Shown: positions 51,639-60,628, counted from the first letter of the stretch. The stretch: DNA of 64,000 nucleotides from CAYOSF01 sp964406605 (GCA_964406605.1 CAYOSF010000004.1:243587-307586), one strand, 5' to 3'. Numbers and translations: made by a program. Notes: generated by a model not told the origin, from the letters alone.

Positions 51639-52238
51639 TCAGAATGCGTCCGTGATGCATGGGTCGGCGAGCTTCATGAAGTCCTCCACCAACGGGATGA
51701 GGATGAGGGGCTCAGCTCCGTCCTCCCGGACGCGACACCGAAGGTCGCTGTCGATCTCAATGTGCATCGGCTGACGGCAATGCTCGCATTCCGTACTTAC
51801 GACGACCGACAGGGGTTCTCCTCGTAGTTGCCCTTGCACGAAGGGCACCGCAATCGCGTCGATCGCTCAAGCCGCATGCACCTGCTCGCCACTGCTGAAG
51901 GTGACCCGGTGCGGGGTAGCGGCGGCGGTCACGGGATACGCCCAGACGACCGCTTCTCCTTCGTTCCGGCACACGAACGTCATGCGCTTGTCCAGGTCTT
52001 CGAGGATGTCTTCCACGCGTTCGATGGGTAGATTCACCTTCTCCGCGATGAATTCCGGCGACATTGGCTCTCCCACGCTGGGCAGCTCTCTCACGACGAA
52101 CTCGCGGACGAGGTGGTGCTCCTCTGACATGAAGTCCAGATCCTTCCCGTGTCCGCTCCTGCGAATCTGCCACTGCCATAGCATGCGTGGAACCGGAACC
52201 ATGTACGGTCCGAGTCCGATCAGCAGTCTGCTGCTCAT
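51639..52238 (-). CDS. MerB-like (alkylmercury lyase family) protein, candidate selenoprotein with in-frame TGA at residue 124
   Basis: Read through one TGA (51869-51867), the frame is continuous for 199 residues. The N-terminal part has a winged-helix region (EFVVRELPSVGEPMSPEFIAEKVNLPIERVEDILEDL), then TPHRVTFSSGEQVHAA-U-AIDAIAVPFVQGQLRG and STECEHCRQPMHIEIDSD. In MerB the catalytic Cys96 is followed three residues later by Asp99; here TGA stands at the Cys position and the Asp three residues later is kept. TGC to TGA is a single change, so a nonsense mutation is possible, but flanking sequence is intact and a hairpin follows (51829-51847). MerB's second catalytic cysteine (C159) is not evident, so the reaction may differ. 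ATG 52238 is chosen for spacing to AGGAGG. Confidence 0.65.
51829..51847 (-). promoter_or_regulatory. SECIS-like hairpin downstream of the in-frame TGA
   Basis: On the minus strand TGCCCTT-CGTGC-AAGGGCA forms a perfect 7 bp stem with a five-base loop. The stem starts 20 nt after the TGA and the loop 27 nt after it, within the usual range for bacterial SECIS elements. The loop has G at the second position followed by U, as expected. The function is inference. Confidence 0.45.
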
Positions 52239-52380
52239 GTCCATACCTCCTGCCTGCCTACCGATGCCTTTGCCGGTCCTCGGTCAAGCCGGCCTCCGGA
52301 TCAACGCGAACGTCGACGCCAGGAGCGCTTCGACGGCGCGCGACCTGTCGAGCGGGCGGGACGCGCACCCGGGCCCGAGG

Positions 52381-52866
52381 CTATGCTTCTTCGCTGAGGA
52401 TGTCCGCCACCATCTCTGCGGTTGCACCCGCGACCTCGCAGGCCTTCTCAGCGGCCGACGTGGAGAAGAACTGCATGACGGCCTCCATGTCGGTCCAGTC
52501 GACGCCCGAGATCTCCTGGCAGACGGTGGTGCCGTACTTCTCCTCAAACCGCCGGACCAAGGCTTGGGAAAGCGTGAACCCTTTGAGCAGGCCGCCGAGC
52601 TCCTCCTCCATGCGGGCCCGGCCGTGCACCATGCCCACCACCATCACTCCTGCCGCCAGCGCCCCGCAGCCCCTCCCCATACCCAGCCCGGCGCAGAGCG
52701 GCGCGGCGGCCTTGAGGAGCAGTTCGTCTTCCATGTCCAGCAGCTCTTGGAACGTGCGCAGCACGGCCTGACTGCAGCCGTGGTACGCACATTCGTACTG
52801 GTATGCCCTTTCTCGGGCTTCCTTCTTGAACTGCTCCGGTGAGCGCTCGACGTTCTTGCTGGTCAT
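52381..52866 (-). CDS. C_GCAxxG_C_C family protein
   Basis: The 161-residue protein matches the C-GCAxxG-C-C family: ECAYHGCSQAVL (C26 and C31 in C-x3-GC), LCAGLGMGRGCGALAAGVMVVG with two more cysteines, and a later VCQEI cysteine. Such proteins are small, helical and thought to bind metal or act in redox chemistry; some are fused to or near redox enzymes. It is upstream of the MerB-like gene by 142 bp on the same strand, so the two may be co-transcribed. The ATG at 52866 has GAGAGG upstream. Confidence 0.82.
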   Translation of the reverse strand: MTSKNVERSPEQFKKEARERAYQYECAYHGCSQAVLRTFQELLDMEDELLLKAAAPLCAGLGMGRGCGALAAGVMVVGMVHGRARMEEELGGLLKGFTLSQALVRRFEEKYGTTVCQEISGVDWTDMEAVMQFFSTSAAEKACEVAGATAEMVADILSEEA

Positions 52867-53046
52867 CTCACGGCACCTCTCAGACTTCCTCGCGGCTCAG
52901 CATAGCCCGGACCGACGGCGAGGACGGCGGCCGCCGCGCTTCCCATGACGCGACGCCGCACGGCGCGGGGCACGCGAAAGAAGCCCACGCCGCGCCGTCT
53001 CACTTCGTGTTCCGGACCTTCCGGTGAATCCGCCGGCGAAACGGCC

Positions 53047-53940
53047 CTAGGCTCTCTCAGCCCGCCTTGCCGTGGGCACGAGATCGGCGGAGCCCTTCAT
53101 GAACCGCAGTTGCATCAGCATCTCGGCGATACGCTTGCCGTCCGCGTCGTCGAGGTAGCTCTCGTACCAGAAGTATTCGGTCTTGGGGCTCTGGCCCCGG
53201 GCCACCACCTCGCCGCCCGTCGTGTAGGGCCGGTCGATGAACACCGGGCCGTTGACGTTCCTGATCTCGATCGCCCCGTAGAGCCCGACGCCCATGCCAC
53301 GACGCTCTCCCAGGAAGCGCGTCTGCGCCGTCGTCAAGGCACCCACCATCACCGTCGGAGTGGCGATGGGGCCGCCCCAGGGCGAGTCGCCGACGTACCA
53401 GTCGAGCGGTTCGGTGATGACCTGCATCCGCTCTTCCGCCACCTGCCTGGTGATAGTCGCTTTCGTAACGGGGAACTTGTCGCCGGGTGAGATGCCCTGC
53501 AGCGCCTGGTATTCTCCCTCGTCGTACTTGCTGAGGTCCTTGGTCCCCAGGCACGTCTGCTCCGCCGGGCTGCCTACCGATGCCGTGCCGATGCCGACGA
53601 CCTGGCCGTCCGGGCGCTCCATGACGACCTCGATCTGGGCATCCGCGGCGCCTTCTGGCGGCTGTTCGAGGATGCCCCGCACCTCCTCGTAATCGACGGT
53701 CGCGTACTTGAAGTCGATGGATAGGGTGCCGCGTTCGAACCAGCGCTGGCCGAACGCCTTCAGCAGCAGGGGTACCAGCATCTCGAAGTGAATGTTGCCC
53801 GCAACGGTGCCGCCCCGGAAGCCCAGCCGTTGCGCGGTCTTGTCATCGTGGATGGAGCCGGGTATCTCGTTGTGGAGATTCCGCGGTTGGCGCCACGGTC
53901 CGTAGAGGCGGCCGTCCTTCAAGACGATCTCGTTATCCAT
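53047..53940 (-). CDS. Double hot-dog fold protein (MaoC/thioesterase-like)
   Basis: The 297-residue protein appears to have two hot-dog modules. The first has IPGSIHDDKTAQRLGFRGGTVAGNIHFEMLVPLLLKAFGQRWFERGTLSIDFKYA, the helix and strand of a MaoC-type dehydratase or thioesterase; the second has WGGPIATPTVMVGALTTAQTRFL and NVNGPVFIDRPY. The usual MaoC catalytic Asp-His arrangement is only partly visible, so the reaction is uncertain. AAAGGAGGT before the ATG at 53940 fixes the start; the frame running to 54105 is not needed. Confidence 0.72.
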   Translation of the reverse strand: MDNEIVLKDGRLYGPWRQPRNLHNEIPGSIHDDKTAQRLGFRGGTVAGNIHFEMLVPLLLKAFGQRWFERGTLSIDFKYATVDYEEVRGILEQPPEGAADAQIEVVMERPDGQVVGIGTASVGSPAEQTCLGTKDLSKYDEGEYQALQGISPGDKFPVTKATITRQVAEERMQVITEPLDWYVGDSPWGGPIATPTVMVGALTTAQTRFLGERRGMGVGLYGAIEIRNVNGPVFIDRPYTTGGEVVARGQSPKTEYFWYESYLDDADGKRIAEMLMQLRFMKGSADLVPTARRAERA

Positions 53941-54135
53941 CGCAAGTACCTCCTTTGGCTTGCCCGAGCCCGCGGCCGGGTTCGGGACGATGGCTGAGCC
54001 CTCGCCCATGGTATACCACGCAACGGCTGCCTCGTCATTACCTCTGGTCCGCTCAATCGGCGAATCCATCAGCCGTCTTCGCTCCGGCGAGCCCGGCACA
54101 GCCACACCGGCTTCTCAAGATTGCGGAGCACCCGG

Positions 54136-54744
54136 CTATGATCGCGCCTGTTGCTCGTTTCGGCGCTCGAACAAGTACCAGAATGAGGGGCTTCCCTGGT
54201 CCTCGCCGCCCCGAACCCAGACCGTCCTGAAGTCGTCGGCGAGCAGCCTCTCCGTTTCCTCCGGCGCTATGCCGACGTCACGTCCCAGAAGCGTGCGCGG
54301 TCCCCAGGCGTAGAGGAGGTAGCGGCCGCCGGGCCGGACCATCCGCCTCAGCATCGAGCGGTAGGCCGGGCGGTCGGAGGATGCCACGCTGTGGAAACAA
54401 CCGATGTCCAGGACCAGATCGAAGGACTCGCCGGCAAGCCGGCCGCCCGGCGTTCCCAGCTTTGTGGCGTCGCCGGTGTAGAAGGTGACGGCCGCGCCCG
54501 CCTGTCGCGCCTTCCTCCGGGCCTTGCGGATAGCCAGCCAGGCGACATCCGTCCCGACCACCTCGAAGCCGTGCTGCGCTAGGTAGATGGCGTTGGTGCC
54601 GGTGCCGCAGCCGATGTCCAGGGCACGTCCCGGGGGAGCGACGCCGCCTTCGACCAGCTCGACCAGTTCGGGCGGCGTGATGCCGGTGTCCCACGGCGGC
54701 CGGCCGCGGAGGTACTGGAGGTTCCAGAGCAGCCTGCTCAGCAT
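54136..54744 (-). CDS. Class I SAM-dependent methyltransferase
   Basis: The 202-residue protein has the SAM-binding motif ALDIGCGTGTNAIYLAQHGFEVVGTD, an acidic end of strand 2 in GTD, TFYTGDATKL, and a late FDLVLDIGCFHSV strand. A preceding WNLQYLRGRPPWDTGITPPELVELV segment is found in thiopurine- or tellurite-resistance-like methyltransferases. The substrate cannot be told. It lies downstream of the hot-dog protein's promoter region, in the same direction. The gap 54745-55053 has only a weak frame (see rejected). Confidence 0.85.
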   Translation of the reverse strand: MLSRLLWNLQYLRGRPPWDTGITPPELVELVEGGVAPPGRALDIGCGTGTNAIYLAQHGFEVVGTDVAWLAIRKARRKARQAGAAVTFYTGDATKLGTPGGRLAGESFDLVLDIGCFHSVASSDRPAYRSMLRRMVRPGGRYLLYAWGPRTLLGRDVGIAPEETERLLADDFRTVWVRGGEDQGSPSFWYLFERRNEQQARS

Positions 54745-55053
54745 GATCCGATCCTACAACCGTCTGGCGCGCACCCCAATTCGATAACCGGCTCCGTCAC
54801 CTGACCTCCGGCCGTGGTACCTCGCCGGGTGGCGTCGGCGCGTCGAAGCCAATAAGCACAGTGCATCCCGAAGCTGCCCCAGAGCGGCCTCATCCTGGAG
54901 GGGTGAGAGGGGACACCGGGCCAGCGACGGATCGAATCGTAAGGCAACGCGCCGCCGGAAACCTCGTCGAGGCGGCGCAGCAACTCCGTCCGCATCGCTT
55001 TGTCGTCAGGCGGGGTTGTGTCTGCTTGCAATCCGTGAATCTCTTGCGGAGCG

Positions 55054-55824
55054 CTAAGCGAGCAGGGCATCTTCAAGACCTTTCAGCACCGAAGGCTTGA
55101 CGCCCTGAGCTTCCGCGTACCCGCGCATTGAGCCGTACTGTGCGCTGATCCAGGTCAGCAACTGCTGCATGGACTCCGGATGGACCACCGAACGGTCCGC
55201 CGCTCCACCCCCGAACTCCTCGATGAATCTTACGGCTTTGGGATCAGTGCCTTGCCTGGTGAGCCTGTCAACTTCGTAGTTGTTCGTCAGGACGTAGTCC
55301 TGCACGATGTCTTCTTCCGAAACACCCAGCAGTGCGAGGACCACTGCAGCCACGACGCCGGTGCGGTCCTTCCCGGCGTAGCAGTGGAAGACGGCCGGTA
55401 GGCTATTCGGCTCGGCCAGCAATCCAACGACGTTTGCAATCCCCCTGCCGTAGGCCTGCTGCTTTAGGTCCCAGATGTAGAGCTCTCCGACGCTCATGCC
55501 GTCGGTTTGCATCTTGCGCTCGGCCGATCCCTGCGCGTCAAGCTGGATCACCGGGACATTGTGGTAGCGCATTGGCGGCTCCGCCATCGGCCCAACTCTC
55601 AGCCGGTCTATGCTCAGGGGGCCACGAAGGTCAATGATCGTGACCAGGCCGAGGTCGTTCCTGGCTCGGGCCACGTCGGCTTCGGTCGACCAGATGAAGT
55701 CAGCGCTACGGAAGAGGCGCCGCCAGCGCACGCTGCGGCCATCCTGCGTGCGATAGCCACCCAAGTCGCGGAAGTTGAAGCAACCCTCGAAGGGGATGTG
55801 ACGCTGGTACGTTTCACTGGCCAT
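55054..55824 (-). CDS. Tyrosine-protein phosphatase (Siw14/PTP-like)
   Basis: The 256-residue protein starts with FEGCFNFRDLGGYRTQDGRSVRWRRLFRSADF, the common N-terminus of bacterial tyrosine phosphatases of the lipid/protein PTP type (LipA/MptpB-like). The P-loop HCYAGKDRTG contains Cys148 and Arg154, the catalytic C-x5-R. An Asp-rich LLGVSEEDIVQDYVLTN follows. It may act on phosphotyrosine or phosphoinositides. The ATG at 55824 has GGGAGGAG five bases upstream, better than an ATG seven codons earlier. Confidence 0.9.
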   Translation of the reverse strand: MASETYQRHIPFEGCFNFRDLGGYRTQDGRSVRWRRLFRSADFIWSTEADVARARNDLGLVTIIDLRGPLSIDRLRVGPMAEPPMRYHNVPVIQLDAQGSAERKMQTDGMSVGELYIWDLKQQAYGRGIANVVGLLAEPNSLPAVFHCYAGKDRTGVVAAVVLALLGVSEEDIVQDYVLTNNYEVDRLTRQGTDPKAVRFIEEFGGGAADRSVVHPESMQQLLTWISAQYGSMRGYAEAQGVKPSVLKGLEDALLA

Positions 55825-55981
55825 GTGCGCTCCTCCCGCAATCATCCTCTGACCCTGCGATTCCCATCCCGCCCACCTGACCTCCTACAATCCAGCCGGC
55901 TTGGTGTAACGCCGACTCGCCGCTACCCCACGCTGTACGGAGCGCTCCGCTGGTCGAAGTTGAACCGAATCCGCGGGCCCA

Positions 55982-56815
55982 TCATCGTCTTTCCGGCGTA
56001 CCCCTTAGGATCAGCGCGAGCCGGATCTCGTTCGGGACGTCAACCTCACGGCTCACGCTGCCAAAGCGGCCGATCAACTCGGACTCGAGCCGCTTTAGGG
56101 CCGCCGAGTGGATATCATCTGGCGCGACGCTTGTGAACGAGTAGGCGCGAGACCTGACGTAGCCGAGCGCTTCGTCGAGGCCGATCCGAGAGGTCCAACT
56201 CCAGCGGTCGCGTATCCACTCGACGCGGCAGCCCAGGTCTGCAAAGTACTCTACGACGTCGCTCGTGCTTTTGACACCCGCTTCGCTGATGGAGCAGCCC
56301 AGCTCGGCGCAGATCTGTTTGTACCTCTCGTTGAGGAAGGGGACCTCGGTACCCATCCCCGTGTGCATTAGGACCACCGGGCCGCCGGGCCTCACGACCC
56401 TGAGCAGTTCGTCCGCTGCCTGCTTCCACTCCTGGATGAAGTAGAACAGGTGCACCGCAACGCCGATGTCGAAGACGCCGGCTCGGAAGGGCAGTCTCGT
56501 GGCGTCGGCCCGTTGGTACCGGATCGGAAGGGAATCCGGGGACGCGGCGATCCGCCTCTCCAGGAGCGCCACCATCTCTGGGGCAATGTCCACCCCGACG
56601 ACCTTGTATCCTCTTTGAGCAAGCGGTGCCGCGATCCTCCCGGTCCCGATTCCCGGCTCGATCAGGTTCGGGAAATCCCGTGGAGGAAACCGCGCTGTCA
56701 GAAGATCCAAAGCCGAGCCGAAGCATGCTTGATCGAAGATGCGTGTGCGATCGTACTGGTCGGCCATGCCATCGAATGGGGCCGACTTCTCCGCGTCCTG
56801 ACCCTGCGGCTCCAT
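55982..56815 (-). CDS. Class I SAM-dependent methyltransferase
   Basis: The 277-residue protein has a SAM-binding loop LIEPGIGTGRIAAPLAQRGYKVVGVDIAPEMVALL, then RADATRLPFRAGVFDIGVAVHLFYFIQEW and LLRVVRPGGPVVLMHTG. This is the UbiE/methyltransferase-11 type. A ~100-residue C-terminal extension is unassigned. It is transcribed from near 56815 without a clear Shine-Dalgarno site, divergent from the stress-protein gene at 57008. Substrate unknown. Confidence 0.85.
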   Translation of the reverse strand: MEPQGQDAEKSAPFDGMADQYDRTRIFDQACFGSALDLLTARFPPRDFPNLIEPGIGTGRIAAPLAQRGYKVVGVDIAPEMVALLERRIAASPDSLPIRYQRADATRLPFRAGVFDIGVAVHLFYFIQEWKQAADELLRVVRPGGPVVLMHTGMGTEVPFLNERYKQICAELGCSISEAGVKSTSDVVEYFADLGCRVEWIRDRWSWTSRIGLDEALGYVRSRAYSFTSVAPDDIHSAALKRLESELIGRFGSVSREVDVPNEIRLALILRGTPERR

Positions 56816-57007
56816 GGCACGCCGATCTTACACCATCGTGGACAGCCTCTGAAGCCGCCGCGCCGCGCCAACCATCTGGCATCAAGGATAGGGCTCTTCC
56901 CTGAGAGCGCTAGGGAGAAACCCCAGTGCGCAAAGGGTCTAGCATGGTCGTGCATACGCCATAGGTGGCGCACAGGCGACCCTCTGAATTGTGGAGTTGA
57001 TCTGGCA

Positions 57008-57715
57008 ATGCGCATCCTTTGTCCCGTTGATCAGTCCGTGCGAGATAAGATCGCGCTGCGGCATTGCACGCGGCTGGCCAAGAGCCTGAACGCCTCGACC
57101 ATCATCGTCAACGCGGTGCCGTTCACCAAGTCGCTCATGCCCAACTCTCCCCGTCGCTCCGAGGCCTATGTGGAGGCCGTCGCTGCCGGTCTACGGGAGA
57201 AGGGGCTGGATGCGGAGGGCGTCGTCGAACGCGGCCCGGCCGCGTCTGTCATCGTGTCGCTGGCGCACAGAGTGGAGGCGGACCTGATCGTCATGGCCAC
57301 CCGAGGCAGGACCCGAAGCGGGTTGGGCAAGTTCGTGCTCGGTAGTGTCGCCGAGGCCGTGATGGCGACCACGTCGAAGCCGGTGCTCACGCTGAGCGAA
57401 GCGGAAGAGCGCGTGCCCACCGACGAGAAGACCCGCCGCCAGTCCGCGTACTTGGCGCAGGTGCTCTGGAACAGGCAGGCCAGAGGTCTCTACACCCATG
57501 AACAGGTGCGGAACGAACTGATCCGGCTGGTTGAATCCGGCCTGGACGAGCAGGTACTCCTGGCCACCTATCAGGCCTGCAGGGAAGAAGGGTGGGCGCT
57601 TGATTGGCTCGACCTCGCGTTTCAGTCGGACACCCTCGAGAGGTTTCTTCCCGACTGCCGCGACGCTTCGCCGGACGGCCAATCATCCGACCAAGAACTG
57701 AGAAGGGCCGCTTAG
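57008..57715 (+). CDS. Universal stress protein with C-terminal extension
   Basis: A 235-residue protein whose first ~140 residues are a UspA domain: RILCPVDQSVRDKIALRHCTRLAKSL at the start and GLGKFVLGSVAEAVMATTSKPVL with the G-x9-G(S) ATP-binding pattern at the end. The ~95 residues after it, with two helical stretches (RQSAYLAQVLWNRQARGLYTHEQVRNELIRLVESG), are not a known domain. ATG 57008 opens the Usp fold exactly; a longer frame upstream is antisense to the methyltransferase. A role in stress response is usual for the family. Confidence 0.87.
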   Translation: MRILCPVDQSVRDKIALRHCTRLAKSLNASTIIVNAVPFTKSLMPNSPRRSEAYVEAVAAGLREKGLDAEGVVERGPAASVIVSLAHRVEADLIVMATRGRTRSGLGKFVLGSVAEAVMATTSKPVLTLSEAEERVPTDEKTRRQSAYLAQVLWNRQARGLYTHEQVRNELIRLVESGLDEQVLLATYQACREEGWALDWLDLAFQSDTLERFLPDCRDASPDGQSSDQELRRAA

Positions 57716-57762
57716 GCAGGCACCTGCCCCGGAACCAGCACTCCGTTCGAAGTGTCGCTTGT

Positions 57763-57786
57763 GGCCCAGGGTTTCGTACCTGGGCC
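57763..57786 (+). terminator. Hairpin downstream of the universal stress protein gene
   Basis: GGCCCAGG/CCTGGGCC, an 8 bp stem with an eight-base loop, 48 bp after the stop codon. There is no T-run. The rest of the 354 bp gap up to 58069 holds no gene I can support. Confidence 0.4.
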
Positions 57787-58069
57787 CGCCTCCGTGTGCT
57801 ATGGTGCCAGCGCTCATGTCGCCTCCCGGCATCCTCTGGGTTTCGTGCGAAGGGCTCCGAGCCGGCGCCAGCCTCGCGTACTTGGGCGGACGGCGCGACC
57901 TGATGGCGGCGATGTCGCCGTGCAACCCGTCCGGGCTGGCGCGGAGCGCTGTCGGCAGGATGGCGGGAGACTGTGGGAGGGGTGGGAGAATTGATGCCCG
58001 TCTGGCGGGTCGAGGACTGAGGGACGCGCCGATCATCGGCCGGAAGGGTCTCAGGAGTGGACGAGAGCC

Positions 58070-59500
58070 ATGCACGACAAGATGCTGATCAACGGGGCAT
58101 GGGTGGATGCCGGGAACGGGCGCACGTGGAAGGTGGTCAACCCGGCGACGGAGGCGGAGGTGGCCGAGGTTCCCTTCGGGGACGCCTCCGACGCGCATAC
58201 CGCCGTTGAGGCCGCCCGCAACGCTCAGCCTCTCTGGGCGGAGATGACAGCCTATGAGCGCGGCGCCGTTCTGGGACGGGTAGCGGAACTGATCCGCGGG
58301 CGGCTGGATGAGCTGGCCCCCATCATGACCCGGGAGTGCGGCAAGCCGCTGTCCGAGGCGCGGGACGAGTGGACGGCGACGGCCAGCGTGTTCGAGTGGT
58401 TCGCGGAAGAGGGCAAGCGCGGTTACGGCCGCATCATACCGGCGAGCAAGCACGGCAAACGTCTGCTGGCCATATCGATGCCGGTGGGCGTGGTGGCGAC
58501 CATCACCGCCTGGAACTTCCCGGCGTTTCTCCCCGCACGCAAGTGGGCGGCGGCGCTGGCCGCGGGGTGCAGCGTCGTCGGGCGCCCCAGCGAGCTAACG
58601 CCGATGACCGCCATGGCGCTGGCCAGCGTGCTGGTCGAAGCGGGCGTGCCGGCCGGCGCGTTCAACCTGGTCAACGGCGATCCGGAGGCCATGGGAGCGG
58701 CATTCCTGGAAAGCCCGCTGGTCGACAAGGTCAGCTTCACCGGCTCGCAGCGCGTCGGGCAGATCCTGATGCGGGGCGCCGCCGAGCGGATCAAGCGGCT
58801 TGCGTTGGAGCTTGGCGGCAGCGCCCCCGTGCTCGTGTTCCCCGATGTCGACGCTGAGGCGGCGGCCGGCCAGGCGGTCCGCGCCAAGTTCCGCAACAGC
58901 GGCCAGGTCTGCATCTCGCCGTCACGCTTCTTCGTGCATCGCGGCGTCTTCGGCAGGTTTCTCGAGGCGAGCGAAGCCGCCGTGGGAGCGCTGGTCGTCG
59001 GCGACGGCATGAAGGACGGCGTGACGATGGGGCCGCTGGTGACCGCGGCGGGCCGGGAGAAGGTAGAGACCTTTGTGCAGGACGCCGTGGCCAAGGGTGC
59101 GAAGGTGGTTACCGGCGGCAGCCGCCCGCCCGGCCTGGACCGGGGCTTCTTCTTCGAGCCCACGATCCTGACGGACGTGTCGCCTCTCATGCGTATCAGT
59201 TGCGAGGAGGTCTTCGGGCCCGTGATGCCGCTGACCCCCTTCGACACCTTCGAGGAAGCGATGCAGCTCGCCAACGACACGCCTTACGGCCTGGCCGCGT
59301 ACGTGCTGACCGGGGACATGGCAACGGCGGTGCGCGCCTATGAAGGGCTGGAGGCCGGCATCATTGGAGTCAATGACCTGGTCCCGGCCACGGCCGAGGG
59401 GCCCTTCGGCGGCGTGAAGCAGAGCGGGTTCGGACGCGAGGGCGGCATGGAGGGCCTCCACGAATACCTGGAGACGAAGTTCGTCTCGATTGCGCTGTGA
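58070..59500 (+). CDS. NAD(P)-dependent aldehyde dehydrogenase
   Basis: The 476-residue protein belongs to the aldehyde dehydrogenase superfamily. ITAWNFPAFLPARKWAAALAAGCSVVGRPSELTPMTAMAL is the cofactor region, LALELGGSAPVLVF contains the catalytic glutamate, and NSGQVCISPSRFFV the catalytic cysteine. PFGGVKQSGFGREGGMEGLHEYLETKFVSI ends it, as in succinate-semialdehyde and betaine-aldehyde enzymes. One oddity is GRPSE where most members have KPSE, replacing the usual lysine that contacts the cofactor phosphate or adenine ribose. ATG 58070 is the natural start. Confidence 0.92.
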   Translation: MHDKMLINGAWVDAGNGRTWKVVNPATEAEVAEVPFGDASDAHTAVEAARNAQPLWAEMTAYERGAVLGRVAELIRGRLDELAPIMTRECGKPLSEARDEWTATASVFEWFAEEGKRGYGRIIPASKHGKRLLAISMPVGVVATITAWNFPAFLPARKWAAALAAGCSVVGRPSELTPMTAMALASVLVEAGVPAGAFNLVNGDPEAMGAAFLESPLVDKVSFTGSQRVGQILMRGAAERIKRLALELGGSAPVLVFPDVDAEAAAGQAVRAKFRNSGQVCISPSRFFVHRGVFGRFLEASEAAVGALVVGDGMKDGVTMGPLVTAAGREKVETFVQDAVAKGAKVVTGGSRPPGLDRGFFFEPTILTDVSPLMRISCEEVFGPVMPLTPFDTFEEAMQLANDTPYGLAAYVLTGDMATAVRAYEGLEAGIIGVNDLVPATAEGPFGGVKQSGFGREGGMEGLHEYLETKFVSIAL

Positions 59501-59556
59501 GGGCCGCACTTCACGGGGCGTCTGAGCGGTGCAAGTGCGCAGAGCGACACTTGAAT

Positions 59557-59575
59557 GGGCCCGCTATTCGGGCCC
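59557..59575. terminator. Hairpin between convergent genes
   Basis: GGGCCCG/CGGGCCC, a 7 bp stem with loop CTATT, lies between the aldehyde dehydrogenase and the DUF2332 gene; the stop codon of the latter falls in the loop. It may end transcription in both directions. Confidence 0.5.
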
Positions 59576-60628
59576 GGCCTCTAGCCACTGCAGCCATCGA
59601 CCGTGCGGACTGCAGTTCGCCAGGTGCATGACCGTCTGTTCGCCACCCTCGAAGTGCGCCAGCTTCAGTTCGGAGTGAGATGCGCCCCGGATGTCCATCG
59701 TGACGAAGTACACCGGACGTAGCCGGGAATGCTCGTGCAGCGCGTCGAACGTCCTGCGGATCGCACCGGGAGGGAAGAAGCCGAGGGTGTGTGTAGCGAT
59801 CACACAGCAGGTGCCCTGAGGCGGCGCCTGCTGAAGCACGTCAGCGAGCCGTTCCGAGGCATCGCCCTCGATGACCCTCGGAGGGTCCTTCCTCGCGACC
59901 TCGACGGCTCCTCCCAGGCGCTCTTGCCGCTCGACGTGCTCGGGCCAGATCAACGCCCGTAGCCAGCGGACCGAATCGTCGTCCTCCAGGTCGATGCGTC
60001 GGAGGTCGATGCCCATGCGCCAGACGACATCCAGCGGTGGCAGGCGCGGAATAGGCACGTCACCCCGGAGTTCGGTGGTGATCCGCACCGTCGATGCCGG
60101 GTCGCCCCACGTCAGACCGTTCCCGTAGTCGTAGTGGTAGCGGTCCCAGTATAGATTGAGCCCCGCGCTGCAGCCGATCTCGATCTGGACCAGCTCGCGG
60201 GAGCCTGCTCTGTCCGCGACCGCGGCAAACATGGGCAGCAGGCACGCGCAACGCCGAACGACGTTCGTTTGACTCATCCGGTTTGCCACCAAGGACGCAA
60301 TCCTGTCTCGGTGCGTCAGGCAGAACTCCCGGAAGACCGGGTAGGCCGGTGAGCCGGGAGCCTGTCTTCCGGCGAGGCCGGGGTAGTGGGCGGCCAGCGG
60401 ATGCTCTATCCCGGACAGCAGCAAGAAATGGACGGCGGCGAACAGGAGGTTGGGAATCCCCAGTCGCTGGTGCGCCTCGGCGGCCAGGCTAAGCATCTCC
60501 GGGTCGTCGGCGATGCCGTAGGAGAGCTCCTCGTATAGCGGCGAGAGGTTCTCCCGGCACTCGATCTCTCCGAATCTTCTGAACGTTGCCGCCAGCTCCG
60601 TCAGCGTGTCGGCTTCGGCCACGGGCAT
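59564..60628 (-). CDS. DUF2332 family protein
   Basis: The 354-residue protein matches DUF2332: HFLLLSGIEHPLAAHYPGL, NVVRRCACLLPMFAAVA, VQIEIGCSAGLNLYWDRYHYDYG, and IEGDASERLADVLQQAPP. The EIGCSAGLNLYWDRY motif resembles a SAM-type Rossmann loop, so a methyltransferase-like fold is likely, though no activity is established. A TCCVIATHTLGFFPPGAIRRTF stretch follows. No membrane segment. The ATG at 60628 has GGAGGGC very close upstream. It is divergent from the kinase at 60797. Confidence 0.85.
   Translation of the reverse strand: MPVAEADTLTELAATFRRFGEIECRENLSPLYEELSYGIADDPEMLSLAAEAHQRLGIPNLLFAAVHFLLLSGIEHPLAAHYPGLAGRQAPGSPAYPVFREFCLTHRDRIASLVANRMSQTNVVRRCACLLPMFAAVADRAGSRELVQIEIGCSAGLNLYWDRYHYDYGNGLTWGDPASTVRITTELRGDVPIPRLPPLDVVWRMGIDLRRIDLEDDDSVRWLRALIWPEHVERQERLGGAVEVARKDPPRVIEGDASERLADVLQQAPPQGTCCVIATHTLGFFPPGAIRRTFDALHEHSRLRPVYFVTMDIRGASHSELKLAHFEGGEQTVMHLANCSPHGRWLQWLEAGPE

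Noticed and set aside
51454..51660. 68-codon minus-strand frame after the MerB-like gene
   Set aside because: Overlaps the end of the MerB-like gene and has no recognisable features or start signal.
51639..51869. Treating the MerB-like gene as a simple frameshift pseudogene
   Set aside because: The two halves are in the same frame with no missing or extra bases; the only interruption is one TGA at the catalytic position. A nonsense mutation remains possible but a frameshift does not fit.
54738..55076. 112-codon minus-strand frame
   Set aside because: No ribosome-binding site, no domain, odd composition at both ends, and it overlaps the tyrosine phosphatase gene by 23 bp. The gap 54745-55053 is left without a gene.
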